From: Eggerthellaceae bacterium
GTDB lineage: Bacteria > Actinomycetota > Coriobacteriia > Coriobacteriales > Eggerthellaceae
Assembly (NCBI GenBank): GCA_017960005.1
Contig: JAGCZM010000102.1
Coordinates: 1 to 6,527 of the forward strand
Direction of reading: 5' to 3'
DNA length: 6,527 nt
In this document: in pieces, positions 1 through 5,909 of the stretch
Position numbering within the stretch: the stretch's first letter is position 1
Layout of the letters: each line of letters opens with the position of its first letter
Position numbers and translations under genes: made by a program
Notes under the pieces: model-generated
What the model was told of the DNA's origin: nothing
The model's input: the letters and a program-made list of their open reading frames with translations, nothing else
The model's database searches: none

Positions 1-588
1 GACATACCGTTTTGCCTCGTTAACGATATCTTCCATGGGACGGGAAGTTTCTCGTCCTCGAACATAGGGAACGATGCAATACGTGCAAAAGTTATTACAT
101 CCGGAGTTAATCGGAATCCATGCTGCATGGTCGACTTTTCTTTTTATGGGTAAATCGTAAAAGACGGACTGTTGCTTGTCTTCCAAGCTGCATTGACGCT
201 GATGCTTTTCTATTGTCTCGGATATCAATGATAAAAGCGACGCGATGTTAAATGTTCCGAACACCACATCGACATGTTTTTGTTTCTCTTGAATCTTGAA
301 ACCGTCACGTTGTCCTACGCATCCGCCCATGCATACGATTCTTTTTGATAAAGGCGAATCGACTCTGAGCGGTATGTTTTTGAGAGAAGCGATTTGGCCC
401 ATTGCACGTACATCGGCAGCTTCGCGAACGCAACAGGTGACGAATACGACGATATCGGCATCCTCGATCGATTGAACGGATACAGCCCCCGCCGCGCTGA
501 GCATTCCTTCGATACGCTCCGAATCGTGCTCGTTCATCTGGCAACCGAAGGTCACCACATGATACGTCAATGCGGAAAAATCGATCAT
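1..588 (-). CDS. miaB: MiaB, tRNA-2-methylthio-N6-dimethylallyladenosine synthase (N-terminal part, 3' end outside window)
   Basis: Radical-SAM enzyme that adds the 2-methylthio group to i6A37 in tRNAs reading UNN codons; it acts in the cytoplasm with two 4Fe-4S clusters. The 196 visible codons hold the whole N-terminal methylthiotransferase (UPF0004) domain and the start of the radical-SAM domain. Cluster residues are visible: C16 in FGCQMNE, C52 in VTCCVRE, C90 in GGCVGQ, and the radical-SAM triad C164, C168, C171 in GCNNFCTYC, followed by the VPYVRGRE signature. The C-terminal half of the radical-SAM domain and the TRAM domain lie beyond position 1. The ATG at 588 is the first start that keeps the full domain. 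It lies 8 bp after the spoVS stop and has no convincing Shine-Dalgarno, so translation is probably coupled to spoVS. Closest alternatives are the paralogues MtaB and RimO; the FGCQMNE and VPYVRGRE motifs favour MiaB. Confidence 0.93.
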   Translation of the reverse strand, partial: MIDFSALTYHVVTFGCQMNEHDSERIEGMLSAAGAVSVQSIEDADIVVFVTCCVREAADVRAMGQIASLKNIPLRVDSPLSKRIVCMGGCVGQRDGFKIQEKQKHVDVVFGTFNIASLLSLISETIEKHQRQCSLEDKQQSVFYDLPIKRKVDHAAWIPINSGCNNFCTYCIVPYVRGRETSRPMEDIVNEAKRYV

Positions 589-596
589 GGATGGGT

Positions 597-935
597 TTAT
601 TCGGAAAAATCGTCGAACTTAGAGCTGCCCGCGGAAAGTTTGAGATTGCTCGGCAATACCGAAAACCTGATAGCCGTACGATACTCGCCGTCTATGGCGA
701 TATCGGCAAAAGTGGGAACGCAAACGATATCGCAGCCGACGGGTGTCAAAAAACCTCTGGAAATGGCGATGGCCTTGACGGCCTGATTGACGGCACCGGC
801 ACCGACGGATTGAATCTCAACCGACTTGCCGTCCTTGATTAAACCGGCAATGGCGCCGGCAACGGATCCCGGAGAGCTTTTGGAAGAAACTTTGAGAATC
901 GTCGGAGATGATTCTTCGTTGAATACTTCGTCCAT
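597..935 (-). CDS. spoVS: Stage V sporulation protein S (SpoVS)-like Alba-fold protein
   Basis: 112 residues. Residues about 12-95 match the SpoVS family almost end to end: ILKVSSKSSPGSVAGAIAG, the core GAGAVNQAVKAIAISRGF, and IDGEYRTAIRF. The family is normally about 86 residues; here an acidic extension of about 11 residues precedes the domain and a tail of about 17 (Ser-, Lys- and Asp-rich) follows it. SpoVS proteins have an Alba-like fold, which suggests nucleic-acid binding. In Bacillus the gene affects sporulation, but orthologues also occur in non-sporulating lineages, where the role is unknown. The start is supported by AGAAGG at 940-945, four bases before the ATG. The gene follows its own promoter and leads directly into miaB, so a general regulatory or RNA-binding role is more plausible than sporulation. 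The family call is firm; the function is open. Confidence 0.93.
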   Translation of the reverse strand: MDEVFNEESSPTILKVSSKSSPGSVAGAIAGLIKDGKSVEIQSVGAGAVNQAVKAIAISRGFLTPVGCDIVCVPTFADIAIDGEYRTAIRFSVLPSNLKLSAGSSKFDDFSE

Positions 936-991
936 GGTACCTTCTCTTGTGCGAATAATCTACATAAATACTACAAATATCGTGTGGAAAC

Positions 992-1020
992 ATTCTATAT
1001 GGGCAAATGAGATATTTCAA
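992..1020 (-). promoter_or_regulatory. Promoter for spoVS-miaB
   Basis: On the minus strand, TTGAAA (1015-1020) and TAGAAT (992-997) are separated by exactly 17 bp. Each differs from the housekeeping sigma consensus at one position. The -35 box begins 7 bp after the terminator-like hairpin that follows the ATPase gene. Transcription would start near 985, giving a leader of about 50 nt before the spoVS ATG. No operator-like dyad is evident in it. Confidence 0.7.
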
Positions 1021-1042
1021 CAAAGAAGCCGATTCAATCGGC
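1018..1042 (-). terminator. Probable intrinsic terminator after the ATPase gene
   Basis: On the minus strand, GCCGAT and ATCGGC pair around a three-base loop (1028-1042), followed by the T-rich run TTCTTTGTTG. The stem is short but GC-rich; the T-tract is interrupted, so termination may be partial. It sits directly upstream of the spoVS promoter, which fits a unit boundary. Confidence 0.5.
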
Positions 1043-1047
1043 CGTAA

Positions 1048-1065
1048 GGCAATAAGATTATTGCC
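1048..1065 (-). other. Perfect hairpin overlapping the ATPase stop codon
   Basis: GGCAATAA and TTATTGCC form a perfect 8-bp inverted repeat separated by 2 bp. The TAA stop of the ATPase gene (1058-1060) lies inside it. It has no T-run of its own. Together with the hairpin 5 bp further on (1028-1042) it forms a tandem 3'-end structure that may protect the mRNA end or aid termination. Confidence 0.5.
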
Positions 1066-2149
1066 TCTTTATGGGTATGGAAATCACAATCTCGTTTGAA
1101 GTGACTTTAGCCGAAGCTTTGATGTCGTCATCCAGATAATAGCGCTCGGCGATGTCTTTAAACGATGCGTTAACGATGGCAAGAAGCGAATCGATATCGC
1201 TTGCATCGATCTTGACTTTATCGCTTTTGCGGGATGCCCTCTTAACGGGCTTATCGGATACGGGTGTTTGAGAGCTTTGATGAAGCAGATATCCCAACAC
1301 GGTTGTCAAAGAATCAAGAGCCGGCACTTCCCCGTCCATGATTCTTCTTGCGCTTCGCTCGGATAATTCGATTCCGAGAGCGGCTGCCAAATCGACAAAT
1401 TCGGAAGGGCTGTCGGCCAAAGAAAGCCTCAGGGTCGCCATGAACTCATCGGGTGTGTTACTGAATATTCTGATTGCTTCGTTTACCGAAGAAAGGCCCA
1501 TCTTATACATGGTGGATGCGATTTCTGAAGGAGAACCGACGTAGACGTTAAGCTCTCCGCGATGCTCGAGGGCAAACTCACAAGCGATGCGCAGGATGTT
1601 TTTGGGTCCGCGCATGTAATAAGAGCCGTCTGCTCCCGCCTCAAAACTCGGAAACGTGCTTTGATCTTTCTTCTCGGGCAAGGATGCGGTATCCGCCTCG
1701 AAATACACGGCGCATCCCTTCATCACATCCGAGAAAACAACACCGTGCGAGACGGTGTTCTGCGCGATGGAATACAGCGCCATGCCGCGACCGTGAACGC
1801 CCCATTTGTCCATATGAAACGTATCGAGTTTTGATGTGACACGCGGTTCGAACACCGCTTCGTGCATGTGCTTGGGGATGCCTTCGCCGTCATCGATGAC
1901 GGAAACTTTCCGAATGTTGTTTTGACCCGAAGATATTGCCAAAAAAATGTTTCTGGCATGGGCGTCACGTGAGTTGCGCAGAATCTCGAGTACGGCATCC
2001 TCAACGCAACGGATATCCTGTAGAGCCTGACGACGTTCGGCTTCCGATGCTTTAAGACGAACATACCCACCCCCGAGATCGTCTTCGATTCGGAGATGGG
2101 TATCGCCTACGATAGATGCAACGAATTCTTCCAAAGGACGCTCATCCAT
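1058..2149 (-). CDS. MutL-like GHKL ATPase with an HTH-like middle segment, function unknown
   Basis: 363 residues. Residues about 45-155 form a GHKL ATP-binding domain: N-box E55-x3-N59-x2-DA (EILRNSRDAHA), Mg/ATP loop DDGEGI at 86-91, TSK at 105-107, and the glycine lid GVHGRGMAL at 117-125. The combination of the N-box ending in DA, TSK and G-x-x-G-x-G resembles MutL and other GHL ATPases more than histidine kinases, and no phospho-acceptor histidine domain is seen. Residues about 250-290 (DLAAALGIELSERSARRI, then GEVPALDSLTTVLGYL) read like an XRE-type helix-turn-helix. A basic linker at about 298-312 leads to a short C-terminal segment. The ATG at 2149 is the first start after an in-frame TAA at 2159-2161. 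It lacks a well-placed Shine-Dalgarno; AAGGA lies about 17 bases too far upstream. The gene starts 53 bp after rny and is probably cotranscribed with it. I do not recognise a named gene. The ATPase call is firm, the HTH is tentative, the function unknown. Confidence 0.85.
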   Translation of the reverse strand: MDERPLEEFVASIVGDTHLRIEDDLGGGYVRLKASEAERRQALQDIRCVEDAVLEILRNSRDAHARNIFLAISSGQNNIRKVSVIDDGEGIPKHMHEAVFEPRVTSKLDTFHMDKWGVHGRGMALYSIAQNTVSHGVVFSDVMKGCAVYFEADTASLPEKKDQSTFPSFEAGADGSYYMRGPKNILRIACEFALEHRGELNVYVGSPSEIASTMYKMGLSSVNEAIRIFSNTPDEFMATLRLSLADSPSEFVDLAAALGIELSERSARRIMDGEVPALDSLTTVLGYLLHQSSQTPVSDKPVKRASRKSDKVKIDASDIDSLLAIVNASFKDIAERYYLDDDIKASAKVTSNEIVISIPIKRQ

Positions 2150-2202
2150 AATATTGTCTTATGAATCCTTCCCGATAAATACCTTCGTGTGCACGGATAT
2201 TG

Positions 2203-3735
2203 TTATTTCGCGATATCGATGGCTCTGCTTTCGCGAATCACGACCACTTTGACCTGGCCGGGATATTGCAACTCGTTTTCAATACGGCGGGCAATGTCGT
2301 GTGCCATGACGACGGTGGTTGCCTCATCGACGACCTCGGGCGTAACCATGACGCGCACTTCACGACCGGCCTGGATGGCAAAGGTACGCTCAACACCCTC
2401 ATAGGAGTTTGCAATCTCTTCGAGTTTTTCGAGACGTTTGATGTAGGCATCCAAGGTCTCTTTACGGGCGCCTGGTCTTGCGGCGGATACCGCATCGGCG
2501 GCCTGGACAAGCACGTCGATAACACTGTTGGGCTCGACATCGTTATGATGGGCTTCGATGGCATGAACGATTTCGGGCTTTTCCCCGAAACGTCTTGCCA
2601 AGTCGGCACCGATGACGGCATGGCTGCCTTCGATTTCGTGATCGACGGCTTTACCGAGGTCATGCAACAAACCGGCACGACGTGCCATCGTGGGATCCAA
2701 GCCCAACTCGGCTGCCATGACACCGGCAAGATAAGCGACTTCCAAGGAATGATTCAAAACGTTTTGACCGTAAGAGGTGCGATAGCGCAAACGGCCGAGC
2801 GTCTTTACCAATTCGGGATGGAGGTCATGAACACCGGTATCGAAGGTGGCCTGTTCGCCAGCCTCCATGACGCGCTGGTTGACCAACGCTTCGGCTTTTG
2901 CGTACATCTCCTCGATACGAGCCGGATGGATACGTCCGTCTGCGATGAGGTTTTCCATGGTGACGCGGCCGATTTCCCTGCGTACCGGATCGAAGCAAGA
3001 AATGGTGACACACTCGGGGGTATCATCGATGATAAGCGAAGTACCGGTCAGCTGCTCGAAAGAGCGGATGTTTCTGCCTTCGCGACCAATGATACGACCT
3101 TTAAGATCGTCGGAGGGAATCGGAATGGTGGTGACGGTGTTTTCCGCAGAATGATCTGCGGCAACCCTTTGAATGGCCAAACTCAAAATCATACGGGATT
3201 TCTTGTCGGCTTCGGCTTTGGCTTGGGCTTCGGCATCACGGATGATAGCGGCCGATTCGTTCATGACCTCATCTTTGAGAGCATGAAGCATTTCTGCTTT
3301 GGCCTCTTGGGGAGTCATGCCGGCAACGCGCTCCAAACGGATGGCAACCTCTTTTTCAGCGGCGGTGACATCGCGCTCGCGGCGCTCCACCTGGCCTTGC
3401 AGAGAAGAAATCTGATGCTCGCGGGCATCGAGCGCTTCTACACGGCGATCGAGGGATTCTTCACGCTGGGAGATGCGGTTTTCGGCAACGCGTATCTCGT
3501 GTATACGCTCTTTGTTTTCAGCTTCGACTTCCTGCTTGTATTTCAGGGCTTGGTCTTTGGCTTCTATCAAAACTTCTTTTTTCAGGGTTTCGGCAGCATG
3601 CTGGGCATTCTCCATGATCATGGAAGCTTCCTCGCGAGAACGCTTCACCTTGGAGTTGGGCAAAACCATCAATATACCGAAACAGAGCGCAGCGCCGACA
3701 ATGAGGCCGATTGGCAGCCAAATCAATTCAGGCAT
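2203..3735 (-). CDS. rny: Ribonuclease Y
   Basis: Membrane-anchored endoribonuclease that starts decay of many mRNAs. The 510 residues (the family is about 520) show the full architecture: N-terminal membrane helix at about 4-25; a long charged coiled coil at about 30-190; a KH RNA-binding domain at about 205-270 with the GREG loop (217-220) inside [10 protein letters not shown]; and an HD hydrolase domain at about 325-420 with H329 and the metal-binding pair H358-D359 in LLHDLGKA. The C-terminal family-specific region ends at 510. The ATG at 3735 is chosen because AAAGGAGG (3740-3747) lies four bases upstream and the protein then begins directly with the membrane helix. An in-frame ATG at 3807 would add 24 residues, including two Cys, and has no such support. 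Its terminator-like leader may modulate expression, and the ATPase gene follows by 53 bp. Confidence 0.96.
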   Translation of the reverse strand: MPELIWLPIGLIVGAALCFGILMVLPNSKVKRSREEASMIMENAQHAAETLKKEVLIEAKDQALKYKQEVEAENKERIHEIRVAENRISQREESLDRRVEALDAREHQISSLQGQVERRERDVTAAEKEVAIRLERVAGMTPQEAKAEMLHALKDEVMNESAAIIRDAEAQAKAEADKKSRMILSLAIQRVAADHSAENTVTTIPIPSDDLKGRIIGREGRNIRSFEQLTGTSLIIDDTPECVTISCFDPVRREIGRVTMENLIADGRIHPARIEEMYAKAEALVNQRVMEAGEQATFDTGVHDLHPELVKTLGRLRYRTSYGQNVLNHSLEVAYLAGVMAAELGLDPTMARRAGLLHDLGKAVDHEIEGSHAVIGADLARRFGEKPEIVHAIEAHHNDVEPNSVIDVLVQAADAVSAARPGARKETLDAYIKRLEKLEEIANSYEGVERTFAIQAGREVRVMVTPEVVDEATTVVMAHDIARRIENELQYPGQVKVVVIRESRAIDIAK

Positions 3736-3739
3736 GTGC

Positions 3740-3747
3740 CCTCCTTT
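3740..3747 (-). promoter_or_regulatory. rny ribosome binding site
   Basis: AAAGGAGG, four bases before the ATG at 3735. It is the best Shine-Dalgarno in the window and decides the rny start against the longer in-frame alternative at 3807. Confidence 0.85.
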
Positions 3748-3761
3748 CGTATTTTCGTTTA

Positions 3762-3796
3762 CAAAAACAAAAACGGCGCAACAAGAAATATGCGCC
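3762..3796 (-). terminator. Terminator-like hairpin in the rny leader (recX terminator or rny attenuator)
   Basis: On the minus strand, GGCGCA (3791-3796) pairs perfectly with TGCGCC (3775-3780) across a 10-base loop. GTTTTTGTTTTTG follows immediately, a two-part T-run. It ends about 27 bp before the rny ATG. That leaves too little room for a normal promoter between it and the gene, so rny transcripts must probably cross it. It may therefore be a leaky recX terminator or an attenuator in the rny 5' UTR. Confidence 0.55.
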
Positions 3797-3959
3797 AATT
3801 TGAGCAATATCGCTTTATGGTATGAAACACTATGTATATATGGAACATCAAAAAACGATGTATTACTCAGGCAATACGTATTTTATAGGATAATCAAAGC
3901 AATGTTTGGGCAGATGAAACAATAAATTGTGTCTTAAAGAAACTTATACACAATTGGTA
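3797..3959. other. AT-rich spacer between recX and rny without a clear promoter
   Basis: No gene is evident on either strand. On the minus strand a TATAAA at 3879-3884 resembles a -10 box but has no acceptable -35 box at 16-18 bp. GTATT/AATAC and ACATC/GATGT dyads are too short to interpret. An rny promoter is expected here but could not be assigned. Confidence 0.5.
3925..3955 (-). terminator. Weak AT-rich inverted repeat just after recX
   Basis: AATTGTGT (minus strand, 3948-3955) and ACACAATT (3925-3932) form a perfect 8-bp repeat with a 15-base loop, followed by TATTGTTTC. It begins four bases past the recX stop codon. The stem is AT-rich and the loop large, so it is at best a weak terminator or 3'-end stabiliser. 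Confidence 0.25.
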
Positions 3960-4550
3960 TCAATCCGTAAGATAGGATGATATCCAGATATTCACCGCAG
4001 CCGAAGCACAACCGATATCGTAGCCCATACGGACAAGCTTCCTGAATGCCGCATCGTGTATGTTCTTGGACTGAAACGAGCTTATATTTAACACCGATAG
4101 GGCTCTTTGTGTTTCGTCGTCATACGGGATATCCAAATGATTGCATGCATCGAAAATGACCGATTCGATTGCGAAGCTGTCCAAACCGGTATCGGACAAA
4201 TGTGATCTGATACCCGATAAACCGAATCCCCCACAGAGTTTTGAGAAGACATAAGCTTCGGCGTATCTCGAATCGTCTATCAGAAAGTCTTTCTTGGCTT
4301 GTTTAATGACGCAATCGATGACATCTTCATCGTATTTCTTCGCTTTGAGTTTATCCCTGAGTTGTGCCTCCGAATGTTCCCGCAGAGCAATCATTCTGTA
4401 GAGCGATTGTTTGGCTTTCGAATATGAATCAAGCGTCGATTCAGGTTTATCGGACACAAAAGAATCACGACCATCGGGTATGAGATGGTCGTGATTGTCG
4501 TTATTTACGATTAAGCGATTGATATCGTCTTTATTCGAAATGAGTTTCAT
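3960..4550 (-). CDS. recX: RecX, regulatory protein of RecA
   Basis: 196 residues. RecX binds RecA filaments and modulates (usually inhibits) strand exchange and ATPase activity. The family core starts near residue 46: the first repeat reads ALREHSEAQLRDKLKAKKY (55-73), followed by DFLIDDSRYAEAYV (88-101), the most characteristic RecX motif. Then come GLSGIRSHLSDTGLD (110-124) and two more helical repeats to the C-terminus. The first 45 or so residues are polar, rich in Asn and Asp, and show no family similarity I can see. The ATG at 4550 is the only ATG before the core. It lies 12 bp after the recA stop without a clear Shine-Dalgarno, which suggests translational coupling and lower output than recA. 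A strong hairpin occupies codons 19-30. Confidence 0.92.
   Translation of the reverse strand: MKLISNKDDINRLIVNNDNHDHLIPDGRDSFVSDKPESTLDSYSKAKQSLYRMIALREHSEAQLRDKLKAKKYDEDVIDCVIKQAKKDFLIDDSRYAEAYVFSKLCGGFGLSGIRSHLSDTGLDSFAIESVIFDACNHLDIPYDDETQRALSVLNISSFQSKNIHDAAFRKLVRMGYDIGCASAAVNIWISSYLTD
4463..4496 (-). repeat. 13-bp perfect inverted repeat within recX codons 19-30
   Basis: AATCACGACCATC and GATGGTCGTGATT are perfect reverse complements separated by eight bases (4476-4483). In the recX mRNA this gives a long uninterrupted stem, followed after the second arm by CTTTTGTG. The structure encodes part of the non-conserved N-terminal extension and lies about 70 nt into recA-recX intercistronic territory. 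It could act as an attenuator or an RNase processing site that keeps recX below recA. Confidence 0.65.
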
Positions 4551-4562
4551 GAAAATCGGTTA

Positions 4563-5657
4563 TCAGAACTCATCGACGGGGGCTGTTTCGACAACCTTCT
4601 TCGGAGCGACTTTGGGTTTGACTGCCGTTTTTTGCTCGGTCGGGGAATCGAACTTTTTGGTAATGATCGGAATGCCGTAAACTTCACGGACCTTAAGCTC
4701 GATCTCTTCGCGCAAAGTGGGGTTGTCACGCAAAGCGACTTTTGCCGCCTCTCTGCCTTGACCGAGGCGCTCTTCCCCGTAGGTATACCAAGCTCCGCTC
4801 TTTTTGACGATACCGCCGTCAACGGCCATATCGACAATGGAACCTTCGCGGGAAATGCCTTCACCAAACATCAAATCGAACTCCGCTTGCTTGAAAGGCG
4901 GAGCAACCTTATTTTTGACGATCTTGGCACGAACACGATTTCCGACGGCCTCGCCGCCAACTTTAATGGCATCGACACGACGGATATCGATACGAACGCT
5001 GGAAAAGAACTTCAATGCACGACCGCCGGGAGTGGTTTCGGGGTTACCGAACATCACACCGATTTTTTCCCTCAACTGGTTGATGAATATACATGTCGTG
5101 TTTGATTTGGATAATGACCCGGCTAATTTACGCAAAGCCTGGGACATCAAACGAGCCTGCATGCCGATGGAAGAATCACCAATCTCCCCTTCGATTTCCG
5201 CTTTGGGAACAAGGGCCGCAACACTGTCGACAACGATGCAATCGATGGCACCTGAGCGAACGAGCATATCGCAAATCTCCAAAGCCTGCTCTCCGGTATC
5301 CGGTTGAGAAATCAGCAGCTCGTCGGTATCCACGCCGATACGCGCCGCGTAAATGGGATCGAGAGCATGTTCCGCATCGATGAACGCAACGATGCCTCCC
5401 AATGCCTGGGCCTCTGCCAAGATCTGCAGGGCCAGCGTGGTTTTGCCGCTGGATTCGGGTCCGTAAACCTCGACGATTCTTCCCCGGGGAACACCTCCGA
5501 TACCGAGAGCGTAATCCAAAGGCAAAGCACCGGTCGGAATGGCTTCTACACTCAAATCGGCACCGCCCTCACCCAAAGTCATGATGGAGCCGCGTCCGTA
5601 TTTGCTTTCGATTTGGTCGGTGGTGATCTTCAATAATTTTGCTTTTTCGCTGTCCAT
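4563..5657 (-). CDS. recA: Recombinase RecA
   Basis: 364 residues, full length for the family. It polymerises on single-stranded DNA, drives homologous pairing and strand exchange, and as a filament triggers LexA self-cleavage in the SOS response. Visible motifs: Walker A GPESSGKT at 66-73; catalytic E96 in DAEHALD; Walker B IVVDS at 141-145; loop L1 around 157-165; loop L2 at about 193-213 with NQLREKIG and [15 protein letters not shown]. The C-terminal domain ends in a Lys/Pro-rich linker and a short acidic end (VDEF). No intein or missing key residue. The ATG at 5657 has AAGGAG five bases upstream. Transcription comes from a strong promoter with an embedded SOS box, and recX follows after 12 bp. 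Confidence 0.98.
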   Translation of the reverse strand: MDSEKAKLLKITTDQIESKYGRGSIMTLGEGGADLSVEAIPTGALPLDYALGIGGVPRGRIVEVYGPESSGKTTLALQILAEAQALGGIVAFIDAEHALDPIYAARIGVDTDELLISQPDTGEQALEICDMLVRSGAIDCIVVDSVAALVPKAEIEGEIGDSSIGMQARLMSQALRKLAGSLSKSNTTCIFINQLREKIGVMFGNPETTPGGRALKFFSSVRIDIRRVDAIKVGGEAVGNRVRAKIVKNKVAPPFKQAEFDLMFGEGISREGSIVDMAVDGGIVKKSGAWYTYGEERLGQGREAAKVALRDNPTLREEIELKVREVYGIPIITKKFDSPTEQKTAVKPKVAPKKVVETAPVDEF

Positions 5658-5662
5658 GAATG

Positions 5663-5668
5663 CTCCTT
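5663..5668 (-). promoter_or_regulatory. recA ribosome binding site
   Basis: AAGGAG, five bases before the ATG at 5657. It confirms the recA start. Confidence 0.8.
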
Positions 5669-5700
5669 GCGCATCTCATCGAAATCGTACACACATGCAT

Positions 5701-5728
5701 ATTATACGAACATACGTTTGTATGTCAA
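5701..5728 (-). promoter_or_regulatory. recA promoter, consensus -35 and -10
   Basis: On the minus strand, TTGACA (5723-5728) and TATAAT (5701-5706) both match the housekeeping sigma consensus exactly, with a 16-bp spacer. Transcription would start near 5694, giving a leader of about 37 nt. So strong a core promoter fits a gene held down by a repressor whose site lies between the two boxes. Confidence 0.88.
5707..5720 (-). promoter_or_regulatory. LexA (SOS) operator in the recA promoter spacer
   Basis: Minus-strand CAAACGTATGTTCG matches the Gram-positive SOS box CGAAC-N4-GTTCG at nine of ten defined positions. It abuts the -10 box and fills 14 of the 16 spacer bases, so bound LexA would block RNA polymerase. 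A second dyad, ACATAC-N4-GTATGT (5710-5725), overlaps it and the -35 box. LexA itself is not in the window. Confidence 0.82.
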
Positions 5729-5739
5729 GCGTAAATGCG

Positions 5740-5802
5740 TTATTCTTGCCTTACATCTTGCACTTTCGCATAAATAATCGCATCGATAAATACTATGAGC
5801 AT
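5740..5802 (-). CDS. Possible 20-residue leader ORF upstream of recA
   Basis: ATG at 5802, preceded four bases upstream by GGGGGAG (5807-5813), runs 20 codons to TAA at 5740. The product starts hydrophobic (MLIVFIDAIIYA) and ends charged. It stops 11 bp upstream of the recA -35 box, so it would not be on the main recA transcript. No convincing promoter lies before it and the cinA terminator separates it from that unit. It may be chance; only the Shine-Dalgarno-like run supports it. Confidence 0.2.
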   Translation of the reverse strand: MLIVFIDAIIYAKVQDVRQE

Positions 5803-5854
5803 ATCACTCCCCCGAAATAACTCTTTATCAAACCAAAACTCTATCAATTTCGTT

Positions 5855-5885
5855 TCAAAGAAAAATGCCGCACGAAGCGGCATTT
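5855..5885 (-). terminator. Intrinsic terminator of the pgsA-cinA unit
   Basis: AAATGCCGC and GCGGCATTT form a perfect 9-bp stem with a five-base loop (5863-5885). On the minus strand the second arm runs into TTTTTCTTTG. It starts 25 bp past the cinA-domain stop codon. It uncouples this unit from recA, unlike species where cinA and recA are cotranscribed. Confidence 0.88.
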
Positions 5886-5909
5886 AATAAATGATTTATC
5901 AAAATCACA

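Noticed and set aside
394..842. Plus-strand open frames opposite miaB and spoVS
   Set aside because: They are mirror images of two well-recognised minus-strand genes and show no motif of their own.
3736..3807. Longer rny start at 3807, adding 24 residues
   Set aside because: The added segment would place two Cys and polar residues before the membrane anchor and overlaps the terminator-like hairpin and the strong AAAGGAGG that serves the ATG at 3735.
2200..3825. 541-codon open frame on the plus strand across the whole of rny
   Set aside because: It is antisense to a full-length RNase Y with intact KH and HD motifs. Its translation shows low-complexity Phe/Gly-rich stretches expected from reading Ala/Glu-rich coiled-coil codons backwards, and it has no Shine-Dalgarno or family motif.
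3797..3959. Riboswitch, T-box or small RNA upstream of rny
   Set aside because: Apart from the short hairpins reported, no conserved riboswitch or T-box core was recognised, and there is no assignable promoter.
4632..5636. Several plus-strand open frames opposite recA
   Set aside because: RecA is complete and conserved in this stretch; the antisense frames are short, overlap one another and look like codon-bias shadows.
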